NCBI RefSeq assembly: GCF_037102585.1 | Contig: NW_027043822.1 | Span: 707,001 to 771,000, forward strand | Direction of reading: 5' to 3' | Origin: Saccharomycopsis crataegensis | Taxonomy: Eukaryota; Ascomycota; Saccharomycetes; Ascoideales; Saccharomycopsidaceae | Length of the DNA stretch: 64,000 nt | Part shown: positions 54,905 to 64,000 of the stretch, piece after piece | Layout: each line of letters begins with the position of its first letter | How positions within the stretch are numbered: position 1 is the first letter of the stretch | Notes under the pieces: generated by a model | Databases searched by the model: none | The model's input: only the letters and a program-made list of their open reading frames with translations | What the model was told of the DNA's origin: nothing | Translations under genes and position numbers: made by a program

Positions 54905-56347
54905 TTACTCATTTTTCTCCTCTTTTTCTTGAACAACTTTCTTTTCGGCAACGTAACCAATGGCCTTCAATCTTTCAGACAAGATTGGGTGTGAGTAATG
55001 GTAAGCACTGTATAACCAGTCGGCATCCATGGCACTCAAGTTTTCAATTTGCAATTTGATCAAAGATCTAGACAATTCTTGGCTATAACCTTGCTTGACG
55101 GCATAATTGTCGGCTTCGTATTCATGTTTTCTCGACATGATGTGGTTGAAGAAAGTAAACACGCAATCGAATGGCGATAAAATGTAATTGAACATCCAGA
55201 ACCCTGCCAACACTGGTTTATACCCGTAGAAACCAAAGGAGTTGAAGAGAGAATTGTTATGGATGAAGAGCGAAAACATCGAGAACACTGAAATGATGTA
55301 CATGTTGGAAATAATCATCATTTTCAAATTGTGAGATAAAGCCCAGTGACCGATTTCGTGGGCCAACACCGCGGTGGTTTCTTCGATAGTGGCGGATTTG
55401 ATCAAAGTATCGTACAAGACAATTTGTTTAGACCATGGAAGCCCCATAAAGTACGCGTTAGAATGGGTGGATCTTTTCGATCCATCGATCACGAACAATT
55501 GGGTCAATGGGAAGCGGTTTTTCTTGGCCAATTCCTCGATCGAAGTTCTTAATTCCCCCTTTTCCAATGGTTCGACTTTGTTGAACAACGGTTGGATCAC
55601 GGTAGGGAAAATGGTTTGAAGGACCAATTGGAACGCAAAAGTCATCCCCCAAGCATAAAGGGCAAAGTTATCACCAAAATACAACACGATTTTCAAAAAC
55701 CCGGCAATCAATGGTCCGCCAAAGGCAATACTAAGAAGTAACATCTTGATGGTATCCAAGAGGAATAGTTTGAATGTCAACTTGTTAAATCCGAACTTCT
55801 CTTCCAAAACAAAGTGTTGGTAACACTCGATCGGGAAATTGGTGGCAAGACTGATCAATTGCAAAAACAAAATGAAAAACATCGATTGGGAGATTTCACC
55901 CATCATGGTGAGCCCCAAGAACTTTGGCAAGTAAGGAGCCACGAATTTCAAGGCCGTCCCGGCCTTTTGCCACACTAATGGCAAGACGTCGTATTGGATG
56001 AACAAAAAGTTTTGGAGTAAAGAGTAGGCGTTGGTGAAGATCGAGAACTTGGCTTTGGCTTTGGAATAGGTTTGGGATTTCTTGAAAGTTTTGGCATCAA
56101 TGTCAAACTTCAAAGTTTCTGGGGGATTAGGCTTGCCCAAGACTTTGTTTTGACGGAAAGTTAACACGGTTTCAAACGCCCATTGGGCGAAAGTGAACCC
56201 CAAGATTAACTTCTTGTAGTTGAACCCGGGGATATCGAGACTATCACTGAGAGACTAAACAAGAAAGGAATTCGCATGTTAGAAAGAAATTTCAACCGAG
56301 TAATAAATATTGATAATAATACGTACCTGGAGGAAAGAGGCTATCAT
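54905..56347 (-). CDS. STE24: CaaX prenyl protease Ste24 (spliced)
   Basis: Ste24 is an ER and nuclear-membrane zinc metalloprotease that removes the AAX tripeptide of farnesylated a-factor and clips its N terminus. The long exon lacks an ATG at its start; its apparent start is a TTG at 56203. Upstream a 72 nt intron (56255-56326, GTACGT to TAG, branch TTCTAAC) follows a 21 nt exon 1 (56327-56347) encoding MIASFLQ. The spliced protein is 456 residues, the usual length, and starts MIASFLQSLSDSLDIPG, then NYKKLILGFTFAQWAFE. The HEIGH zinc motif is at about 306-310, with the third ligand region SRKHEYEADNYA. The C terminus is EKKVVQEKEEKNE. Confidence 0.93.
56255..56326 (-). other. STE24 intron
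   Basis: The intron is 72 nt, phase 0, with GTACGT at the 5' end, TTCTAAC as branch site and TTTAG at the 3' end. Splicing removes an in-frame TAG just upstream of exon 2 and supplies the only plausible start codon. Confidence 0.85.
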
Positions 56348-57131
56348 GATAGGTGGGTACAATCTCAACGGAAGAGCAGAAGCAGAAAGAAACTTTTTGG
56401 CCAGCAATCGTGAAATAAAAAAAAAAAAAAAAATACAACAAAAAAAAATGAAAGTGAACATGAAAGTGAAAAATGGAATATGAAACAAAGCGAAGGGTCG
56501 GCCCTCCTTTCACACGTTTTCTCGGTGGAGGGAGATACTTGAAAGTATTTTAAACTGCCTTACCAAGATTATAATAATAATGATAATAATAATAAATTAT
56601 TAATATATATAGATATATATTACTGTAGAAGGGTGCTGCTTCCATGCGATGTTCTGTGCCCTGGCACCGCCTGCCAGATGTCACAAGAGGATGTAGCTGA
56701 TGGTATCTGTGATGGATATGTTGTCTGGTAGGATTTGTGGTTGGTTGGAACTGAGCTTATTATGGTTAGCAGTAGTATGGTAACAAATAAAAAAACGAGG
56801 AGATAATGCAAATCATGAATGGCAGAGGTTGGAAGTCTCTTATCTATTGCTGTCTCAGCAATACAAGACTGGCGCCTTTGAGTGTATATTATATTATATT
56901 ATATTATATTATATTATATTAATAATCATCATAACAGGTAGCAAATACTACGTTGTTTCAGCAGCTCCTCGCCAATCCATGCACCATCTGGGCGGGCCGT
57001 GAAATGTAAACAAATAAACAAAGAGGAAAAAAAAAAATATTTTATTGGCAGGAGCCAATTTCTTCCCCCCCGCCAGGCATCCATCCCACCAACCAAACAA
57101 ACCAGATCATCCACGGATAGACAGAAATACC
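56348..57131. promoter_or_regulatory. Divergent STE24/RBD2 intergenic region
   Basis: The 784 bp have an A tract (56417-56433), a (TATAT)n stretch of about 37 bp (56885-56922) and a GC-richer patch (56625-56700). I see no gene. Confidence 0.4.
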
Positions 57132-58010
57132 ATGGACCTGTTCCACCACGCCACCGTCGCCTCTATCACTCGGCAATTGTTCCCACAGTCCGCCAACGGG
57201 AAATTTGCCGCCCTTGCCTCCGGATTGTCGGTGTTCTTGGTGTTGATTTTCTTTGTCAGCTTCTTCACCGGTATTAATGACGCCATCGCCTTGAATCCTA
57301 AATCTCTCTTCTACTTCAACCTTGGAAGACTCTCGAACTACCCATTGGGCCATCTTTCGCTCCTACACTTGATTCTTAATGTCGTGGCGTTGTACGGCCC
57401 ATTGGCAAGATTCGAAATGGTACATGGGACGGTCTATACCGGGATCGTCCTCAACGTTCTTGCCATGGCAACCGCCATCCCATTCTGTATCGTTGGTATC
57501 GTGTTGTTCCGTGATGTCCATGTCATCGGTGCTAGTGGCTGGGTATTTTCCTTTGCCGCGTACTTTGCTTATCGTGAAAGTTTGAACGTCCCAGTCTTCA
57601 GAATCAACTCTAACTTTGCCGTGCCAACCCTTTACACCCCAGTATTATTCTTGGTCGTCATCACCATCTTGATGCCAGGATCTTCGTTCTGGGGCCATTT
57701 GTTTGGGTTGATTGCCGGTTACCTACTTGGCTTTGGGTACTTGGACAAGTTTATCCAACCGCCAACCAAAAAAGTCGTCCCATTTATCGAAAGCAAAGTC
57801 GACTTCTTAATCAGATTGATCCCATCACAATTTTTGTATCTTAAAGAAGAAGCTACCGCCACCAGTAGAGCTGATTTCTACTCGAGAAATGGCCGTACCA
57901 TCATCCCAATGACCGAAGGTGGCGCCAACAAAAGACAATCGATGCCCCCAACGCCGGCCACCGAAGCCCCAAGCGGGTTCCAAGGACCTGGTCACACTCT
58001 TAACGGATAG
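57132..58010 (+). CDS. RBD2: Rhomboid-family intramembrane protease Rbd2
   Basis: Rbd2 is a Golgi/ER rhomboid; the S. pombe homologue cleaves the SREBP precursor. The ATG at 57132 gives 292 residues; the longer frame from 57045 opens at a TTG and is leader. Six membrane segments carry the rhomboid signatures: YPLGHLSLLHLILNVVALYGPLARFE (loop 1 region), the catalytic Ser in VIGASGWVFSFAAYFAY, and the catalytic His in FWGHLFGLIAGYLLGFGYLDKF. A roughly 70-residue cytoplasmic tail ends in a Pro-rich segment. Confidence 0.93.
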   Translation: MDLFHHATVASITRQLFPQSANGKFAALASGLSVFLVLIFFVSFFTGINDAIALNPKSLFYFNLGRLSNYPLGHLSLLHLILNVVALYGPLARFEMVHGTVYTGIVLNVLAMATAIPFCIVGIVLFRDVHVIGASGWVFSFAAYFAYRESLNVPVFRINSNFAVPTLYTPVLFLVVITILMPGSSFWGHLFGLIAGYLLGFGYLDKFIQPPTKKVVPFIESKVDFLIRLIPSQFLYLKEEATATSRADFYSRNGRTIIPMTEGGANKRQSMPPTPATEAPSGFQGPGHTLNG

Positions 58011-58417
58011 ACCAAAAATGTCGTAATCATGTGTATTTTTTTATTAAGGAACTTGTATAGTTTAGTTTAATGATACCCCTTTCTAAGTCGCGTTTTATGT
58101 ATTTAAATTGCGTCACATGCAAACAGACAAAAAAAAAAAAAATATGATGATCTTCAGGGATTTTAGTGTTTGTTTTTTTTTGGTTGTTTTGTGATTTCAT
58201 GTATTGAAGATATTGAAGTGGATATCTATTATCCCCCGTTGGTGATTCTTTCCTATAATATATTATAATATAATCATTTTTATTCCTGTTTGTCCCGGTG
58301 GTTGTTTTGTTTTGCTTTGCTTTGTTTTGTTTTTTTTAGTCCATTTAAAGTTTATGTCACAATAAAGCACGAAAAGACAAGTAACATCACCTTTTAAAGA
58401 GAGAAAATCACAGTACA
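58011..58417. other. RBD2 3' flank and RING gene promoter
   Basis: This 407 bp AT-rich spacer has A and T tracts and a (TTTTG)n-like run at about 58305-58335. No gene is seen. Confidence 0.45.
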
Positions 58418-60076
58418 ATGAGATTGGCATATTTGAGCCTTATAGGCTCTGTTGTTCTTGCTAGTTGTGTGTGTTTTTATTGTGTCTATGTTTTGGGCAC
58501 GGCCCTATTTTCGAGATTCAGTTACAAATTTGATTTAGATACAATGGGCCCATCGATGCTCCCAATGACAGCAATTCTTCAATGGTACGACCCATACTTC
58601 AATAAAACTTCAAGGGATATCGGAAGATACGCTGCGTTTGGTCCGACAATCGACATCGAGTATCCTTACGATGATGATTCAAAACCTCTTGGAATCATTA
58701 GCCAGCAGCCCCTTGATGCTAGCTCTTCGGAGGCAACACCACCCAAAAACCAGACGTTTTTTGCCGGGGACTTGGTTTTCATCAAACATAATGGTTGTAA
58801 TTTAAAACAATTGGAAGATATCTTGAAGAACAATCCTCGGTACGATCCTATCAAAAAGAAATTTGATCGTGATGTTATGGTTTTAAACCAACGAGGCGGA
58901 TGTGCGTTTTATGATAAGATTCTAAATTTCCAGAAACTGGGTGCAAAGACCGTGATAATTGGCAATGATCAAGAAAATAAAGGTTTGATAACAATGTTCT
59001 CGAGAATTTTACCAGAAGATATAGTGATTCCTTCAATTTTCGTCACTAAGGAAACCATGATGGAACTTGGCAAATTAATTAACGCCAGCTCCGATAAATC
59101 GATATCATTAAAAGTGTTCTCTGGACAAACTCCGTCTCCACTTTTGGATGCTTTGTTGACTTTGGTGTTTTCACCACCAATAGCCTTGCTGATTTTATAC
59201 GTCGTCATGAAAATAAGAAGAAGCCACAAGAAAAGCTTGGATAAAGCCCCAAAAAATGCTGTGAGAAACTTACCAGTGTATGTCTTCAATGCTGATTATT
59301 TGATCCCTATAGATGAGTTTGAGAAAAAAAGAGAATACTACTCTGGAGGGACCGCCAACGATAATAATAATAATAACAACCTGAAAACATCCCTGAATAT
59401 GTTGCTCAACTTATTCAAAAAGAGTAACGGTAAATCCTCGTTAGACCCCGGTGATAATCTATCCACCGATTCTGAATCCCTAGAACATTCGATCCAACGT
59501 CATCTATCAATAGAAGAATTGAACCAGTATCAAATGAACCAATGCTCGATCTGCTTGGCAGCGTTCAGGAAATTGAAATCAAAAGTGGTTCTTTTGCCCT
59601 GTGGTCATTACTTCCATTATAAGTGTTGTTTGAACTGGCTTTGCAATTATCATAAGGTATGTCCGATTTGCAAACATGATATTACCAAAAAAGTTAAGCG
59701 AGCCTCGGTGGGTCCAAGAAGATCGTCATCAATTGATGCTGCCAGATCCACCATCAGAAATATCTTCCGCTATAATGGTAACGCTGAGGATCCTGATGCT
59801 TCTACAGGATTAATGGTTGATAGAGGTACTTCTCCAGGAATTTCTAACTCAAATAGCATGAATTATAACTCCTTGGACAATCCAACTAATGTTGTGCAGC
59901 AGACACATTTGGAATTGGTAATAGAAGACTCGATTACAGATATGAGTAGTAATGATGTTGATTTCTTGGAATATAATAGTGAAGAAAATCAGCAAGAACT
60001 CAGGGAGAATGAGCATGATTTACCTGAGTATTTAGATGATGAGGAAAGATCTATTGGTAGTAGATCATTCTATTGA
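58418..60076 (+). CDS. PA-TM-RING E3 ubiquitin ligase
   Basis: The 552 residues have a signal peptide or signal anchor (about 5-30), a lumenal protease-associated domain (about 115-225; LVFIKHNGC...NQRGGCAFYDKILNFQKLGAKTVIIGND), a membrane segment (about 249-268), and a cytosolic RING-H2 domain (376-417) with CSIC, PCGHYFHYKC and CPIC, all eight ligands present. The acidic tail (EENQQELRENEHDLPEYL) follows. PA-TM-RING ligases sort membrane proteins in the endosomal or Golgi system; the substrate is unknown. Two tRNA genes lie 400 bp downstream on the opposite strand. Confidence 0.88.
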   Translation: MRLAYLSLIGSVVLASCVCFYCVYVLGTALFSRFSYKFDLDTMGPSMLPMTAILQWYDPYFNKTSRDIGRYAAFGPTIDIEYPYDDDSKPLGIISQQPLDASSSEATPPKNQTFFAGDLVFIKHNGCNLKQLEDILKNNPRYDPIKKKFDRDVMVLNQRGGCAFYDKILNFQKLGAKTVIIGNDQENKGLITMFSRILPEDIVIPSIFVTKETMMELGKLINASSDKSISLKVFSGQTPSPLLDALLTLVFSPPIALLILYVVMKIRRSHKKSLDKAPKNAVRNLPVYVFNADYLIPIDEFEKKREYYSGGTANDNNNNNNLKTSLNMLLNLFKKSNGKSSLDPGDNLSTDSESLEHSIQRHLSIEELNQYQMNQCSICLAAFRKLKSKVVLLPCGHYFHYKCCLNWLCNYHKVCPICKHDITKKVKRASVGPRRSSSIDAARSTIRNIFRYNGNAEDPDASTGLMVDRGTSPGISNSNSMNYNSLDNPTNVVQQTHLELVIEDSITDMSSNDVDFLEYNSEENQQELRENEHDLPEYLDDEERSIGSRSFY

Positions 60077-60474
60077 ATATAATAGTTGTTTATTTGTTGT
60101 TGCTTTTTTGTTTTGTTTTCTTTTTGTTGTTTATTTTATTATATTATACTTGATTTATTTAACTCATATTTTTTTTGTTTTGTTTTTATTTAATGATATT
60201 TCCTCTCAGTGTGGTTTGTGTTTATCATTTTCTTTGGTTGTCGCGGGGATTAGAATTTTTGTTTTTAATGGAGGATTTATATATTTCTTGGATATTCATA
60301 TGGTTCATTTCGTTTTTGGCTAATTTTATATGTTCTTTTTTACCTTTCTTCTTCAATTTATCGTGCATTACTTAATAACGAGCATTCTGTAAACCATTTT
60401 TGTTTTAAAACATCGCTGTGATGACAAAAAATAGAATATTCATCAAAATATGATATTGAGTAAAAAAATACAAG
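60077..60474. other. 3' flank of the RING gene and tRNA terminator side
   Basis: This 398 bp T-rich gap contains no credible gene. The A run at about 60461-60467 is the Pol III terminator of the first tRNA on the minus strand. Confidence 0.45.
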
Positions 60475-60574
60475 CGACACAGACAGGATTCGAACCTGCG
60501 CGGGCAGAGCCCATTTCATAACACGATGCTCAATACATTCGAGTGAAACACCTTAACCACTCGGTCACAGTGCC
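60475..60574 (-). tRNA. tRNA-Ser(CGA), intron-containing, copy 1
   Basis: The 100 nt gene has an 18 nt intron (60520-60537) after A37. The mature tRNA is 82 nt with the class II long arm GGGCTCTGCCC. The anticodon loop is CT-CGA-A with stem TTTCA/TGAAA, the T loop is GGTTCGAATCC and the discriminator base is G. The anticodon CGA decodes UCG. The B box is intact and a T run follows. Confidence 0.93.
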
Positions 60575-60588
60575 TTCGTAAAAAGAAG

Positions 60589-60688
60589 CGACGCAGACAG
60601 GATTCGAACCTGCGCGGGCAAAGCCCATTTCATAACACGATGTTCCATACATTCGAGTGAAACACCTTAACCACTCGGTCACAGCGCC
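60589..60688 (-). tRNA. tRNA-Ser(CGA), intron-containing, copy 2
   Basis: It has the same architecture as the neighbouring copy, 14 bp away, with an 18 nt intron at 60634-60651. Differences sit in the acceptor stem (pair 4-69 is G-C here, A-T in copy 1), the long arm loop and the intron. Its own T5 terminator lies in the spacer. Confidence 0.93.
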
Positions 60689-61208
60689 ATTGATGTTGAC
60701 TAAGCAAATCCTGAAAATTATACTCTGTAAATTAGGCCTTTTAAAAAATTTTTTCTATGATTATTCCATTATTTATTATCAATATGTCATGAAATAAGCT
60801 GGTACTTATAGTATCGTGTCTATTGTTTTTTTTAACCTAAAAACAATGGCGGTTGCCGATGATTTGGTGTTAATATTGATGGTTACATCTGAATCAAATA
60901 GAGACTCTATTTCTACAACAAATGACCATCCCAGGTAATGAGGAGCAACACAGTACAAACAGCATAGGCAATGATCATTGTGTAGCCTGCACTTTCATTA
61001 ATGTCAAATAACATGATTTGTGGTAAAGCTACATGATTATTAGAAAAAAAACATATAAATTATCGTCATCAGTACACATATACATAAAGAAATATTTCCC
61101 TATTTTTTTTTTCTTCTTCTTCTTCTCATTATTTTATTATTATTAGTAACATGTTGAGTACCAGCCAAAACAATCATCAATATCTTGTTCTTGGCCCCCA
61201 ATAAAAGC
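60689..61208. other. Gap between tRNA cluster and F-box/LRR pseudogene
   Basis: The 520 bp are AT-rich. They contain the upstream side of the tRNA genes, a small minus-strand ORF (60913-61014, listed) and TTC/TTA runs at 61105-61146. Confidence 0.4.
60913..61014 (-). CDS. 33-residue hydrophobic small ORF, uncertain
   Basis: It reads MLFDINESAGYTMIIAYAVC and continues as one hydrophobic segment ending TWDGHLL. A CTAAT...TAG just upstream (about 61025-61040) could be a 3' splice site, allowing a longer N terminus. Its length and single membrane span recall tiny subunits of membrane complexes, but I match it to no known one. Confidence 0.25.
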   Translation of the reverse strand: MLFDINESAGYTMIIAYAVCTVLLLITWDGHLL

Positions 61209-62973
61209 TCATTGATATTTTGAACATATTATTAAATCCGTACCAACAGCCCTTCTTGTAGCGACATTAACTTCATCAAGGGCCAAATACCTCAAACTTT
61301 TTATCTTTTTCAACCTACATAGCTCTTTTAACCCGATATTATTACCTTTCAACAACAACTTTGATAATTTTGGAGTGTTGAGGATCGGGAACCCAAAGAG
61401 CCCACATTCACAAAGATTCAAATATCTCATCAGTGGCCAGTTCACCACCATATTCTCCATTTCATCTAACATGTTTCTTTGAATATCAAGAGCCTCTAAA
61501 TATTGAAGATTCAGAATTCCCTCGATCGATGTTATGCTGTTATTTGATAACCCAAGCTTGCGAAGTTTGGTGCATGTAGCAAGATAACTAATGCCAGTTA
61601 TTCCAGTATCATTCAACCAGCAAAGTTCCAAATTTGCCTAATGATATTAATTTTCCGAAGATAAACATCATAATATTTGCTCCCGGTGAGGTCTAGCTCT
61701 TTGATACATGAAAGCTCCACATGCGAAAGTAAAGTGCTGGACGTAATACTTATAGACAGCAATTCGCCAAAGTGGCAGTGGATTAACGGTCTATTAAAGC
61801 GGATCGAGCATCCAAAAATTTTTATGCTATTTAATTTTGGCAATCTTTCAAGATCTAACGACACCAAATTTTTAAGGGCTTGTATAGTGGGCTGATTTTT
61901 TTGATCTTATTGGAAGAGAGATCCAAGTTTCGCAAAGCTGTGCAATATTGTAAAGTCTGCGGGATAATTTGAACTTTACAATCTATCACTGCCAAATCTG
62001 TAACTTTACTGATCTCTGAGAAATCAAAGGTGGTTATAATATTTTTGAAACCAGAAAATTCAATTTCTTTGGCATTTTTAATTCGCGGAAAGAAGTGCAT
62101 CGTATGCATTCAACATGTGCCCTTGAAAGACGATATCAGCTCCGGATGAATAATTCTGATATTGCTATGACCATTATTGTATGAGCATTCCTTCATCTTC
62201 AATGTTTTTAAATCAATAATCAAGGGAATTTCATCGGAAACCTTGGTGGGTACTAATTTCAATTTTTCCAAAGATGGGAACTGCTCACTGTTGAAAGCCT
62301 CGCCATTTGGGAGGGTTAGGATTTTCGTGTATTCTATTTCAAGATCAGTCAACTTCAATAACAGAAAATTTTCATCAAGGCGAAGTATTGATGTCTTAAT
62401 ATATAATTGCCTGATATTTTGGAGGTAGCCAAATTTGCTAAACCTGAAAGTACATTTTTCAAAATTTGTGGCAATATTTGATTCATACATGCTATTATCG
62501 AGTCTTAAAATCTGCGTTGATTTAGGAAATCCGACATGAAGATCACCTCTGACTTCAATTTCCCAACCCCAGTACAGCAATTTAAAAACAACCGGAGGGT
62601 TTTGAAATCTTCATTATCTATATTGTAAGAATCCCAATCAGTTCTATGTATGTCACCTAATATTACAAGCTTCTTTATCGCCCCCTGATATTTTGCAATT
62701 CTTGGAAGATTGTTGTAATATATCCTAACAGTTGGGACTAGTTTTTCTTTGTGAATATAATCAGACGGAATCCCGGATTTTTGTAAGAGTTCAAAGATAT
62801 CCCCAAGACTTTTGGGGCTCTCATTTCCCATCAGGCAATAAATCTCTACTGAAACAAGCAACACAAACAACGCACATCCATATATACCATGTGATTCTGG
62901 TAGCGCCCGAATTAGCGATAAAAACTCACAAGCATCTAGATGTTCAAAGATCTCTGTTATCAATTGAATTCAT
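61209..62973 (-). pseudogene. Broken F-box / leucine-rich-repeat protein gene
   Basis: Minus-strand fragments in different frames form a degraded LRR protein of roughly 580 residues. An F-box-like start (ITEIFEHLDACEFLSLI, near 62960-62910) is followed by a linker and LRRs (LRNLDLSSNKIKKI, LRKLGLSNNSITSI, LEALDIQRNMLDEM, LSKLLLKGNNIGL). Frame changes occur near 62540, 61860 and 61620; an in-frame TGA lies at 62110-62112; and the ATG (62973) is out of frame with the F-box. F-box proteins are substrate adaptors of SCF ubiquitin ligases. LRR families of this sort are often amplified and unstable in yeasts. Confidence 0.75.
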
Positions 62974-63654
62974 GATGCGTAGTGACCTTGGAGCTTTCCA
63001 CTTTGGGAATCTACAGTACGAATTGAAAAAAAAAAAGAAGCCTAGAGAAAGGAGAAGAAGAAGAAGAAGAAGAAGAATCGAAAAAATAGCAAACAAACAT
63101 ATGTATAAATTGCATTCCTCTGAAAGTTGCGCTTACATTCATGAAGCTCACGGATTTTCCTGGCATGGTTGCTTTTTATTCTAACCATTAACATTTTTCT
63201 TAACTTATCCTGCAGCCTTATTCACTATTATCCTCTTCTTTGTCTCAATGAAAATTATATTTTGTTTAAGTTAAGTTAACAATTACACTCTACATCCCTT
63301 ATATCTCTCTCACTTTTTCTTTCTTTATTGTTGCTAATTGTTTTTCTATGATGCCACCGCTTTATTTTGTCTATTTAAAGGATTCAAAGCTCCAAATATA
63401 TATAGCTTTGCCATGCAGTTATCAAGACAACAATTACAATCTTAAATCCTTTTTGTCGCTAAAAAGTCATTCTTTTTTTCTTTTATTGGCCATAGATTTT
63501 CAAATGAACTGTAACATAACTGAATGATGTATTTAAGTGCATTAAGAGTATTACCAGCATACTTATTTTTCCACTCAAAAACAACTTTATATTATTAATT
63601 TATACTTTGAAAATAACTAACTAAAAAACTTAACAACTAAATAAAAATGAACCA
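62974..63654. other. Gap upstream of pseudogene / 3' of UNC93-like gene
   Basis: The 681 bp include a GAA/AGA purine run (about 63045-63076) and are otherwise AT-rich. I see no gene. Confidence 0.45.
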
Positions 63655-64000
63655 CTAAGCATCTTCGGCTTTGATTTCTCTTTCTTCTATGGTCTTTACC
63701 ACCACAACATCATCTTCTAAGATTTCTTTCATACCATCTTTTTCCATATCAGTATGGTCGGTGATCATAAAGAAGACTAATGGAACAGCAATAAGCAAAG
63801 AACCACCGCACATACCCCAACTTGAACCGAAAAGGGCCATGAAACTGACTTTCCGGGAATCCAAGGCCCAAACAATAGCGGCGAATGCGGATTGGAAACT
63901 CTTGTACAAAGAGGCGTAGATGGCAGTTTTACGTGGGTTATTAGACATTGATCCAAGAATCCAAATAATGAAACTTTGGTACATAGCATCAAACATCCCG
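63655..64000 (-). CDS. UNC93-like major-facilitator membrane protein, C-terminal part (cut by window edge)
   Basis: The frame is open through the window end; at least 114 C-terminal residues are seen (a Gly precedes the Met at 63996). The sequence FDAMYQSFIIWILGSMSNNPRKTAIYASLYKSFQSAFAAIVWALD matches the fungal UNC93-like (DUF895) family motif around DAxYQ...W..G and YK..QS..AA..W. One more membrane segment (LLIAVPLVFFMI) and an acidic cytosolic tail follow. The substrate of these proteins in yeasts is not known. Confidence 0.7.
   Translation of the reverse strand, partial: GMFDAMYQSFIIWILGSMSNNPRKTAIYASLYKSFQSAFAAIVWALDSRKVSFMALFGSSWGMCGGSLLIAVPLVFFMITDHTDMEKDGMKEILEDDVVVVKTIEEREIKAEDA

Overview
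The window is a compact, intron-poor yeast (Saccharomycotina) chromosome segment. About 26 protein genes are packed with short spacers, many gaps carry long poly-A/T tracts, and the introns have TACTAAC-type branch sites. Gene content (an Etr1-type enoyl reductase, a GH125 mannosidase of the mug157 type, a PA-TM-RING ligase, a GPI-anchored yapsin-like protein) and rare CTG codons point to a Candida-like species. At three sites CTG falls where relatives carry Ser/Thr/Asn rather than Leu, so it is probably a CUG-Ser yeast. That assignment is inference.

Layout. 0-10 kb: partial AUR1(-), RPC31(+), a 1.75 kb gap with splice-like and snoRNA-like signals, alkaline ceramidase(+), UMP1(+, first exon only the ATG), RNR2(-), TRM44(-), PHO85(+). 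10-24.8 kb: a catalytically degenerate yapsin-like GPI protein(-), SRP54(-), a GYF-domain protein(-, spliced), a POM33/PER33 protein(+, spliced), two claudin-like membrane proteins in tandem(-), and a secreted His/Pro-rich repeat precursor with Kex2 sites(-). 24.8-39.3 kb: a 2.9 kb gap with decayed coding remnants, ETR1(+), a 190 bp tetranucleotide repeat, GUP1(+), MTO1(-), a 2.9 kb gap holding a 205 bp inverted pair that looks like an LTR-type fossil, and UPF1/NAM7(-).

39.3-54.6 kb: a 3.2 kb gap without a recognisable gene, an SKS1/VHS1/SHA3-type kinase(-) with a 1.8 kb GC-box-rich upstream region, mitochondrial ribosomal protein mL40(-), a large acidic aftiphilin/Laa2-like protein(-), ERG20(-), a GH125 mannosidase-like protein(+). 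54.6-64 kb: STE24(-, spliced), RBD2 rhomboid(+), a PA-TM-RING E3 ligase(+), two tandem intron-bearing tRNA-Ser(CGA) genes(-), a broken F-box/LRR gene(-) and a 5'-truncated UNC93-like transporter(-).

Most genes are unlinked housekeeping functions. Shared themes are the secretory and membrane system (AUR1, ceramidase, SRP54, GYF protein, PER33, GUP1, Laa2-like, ERG20 and STE24, the last two both on the prenylation route) and RNA biology (RPC31, TRM44, MTO1, UPF1). All four coding introns that I can place lie at the extreme 5' end of their genes.
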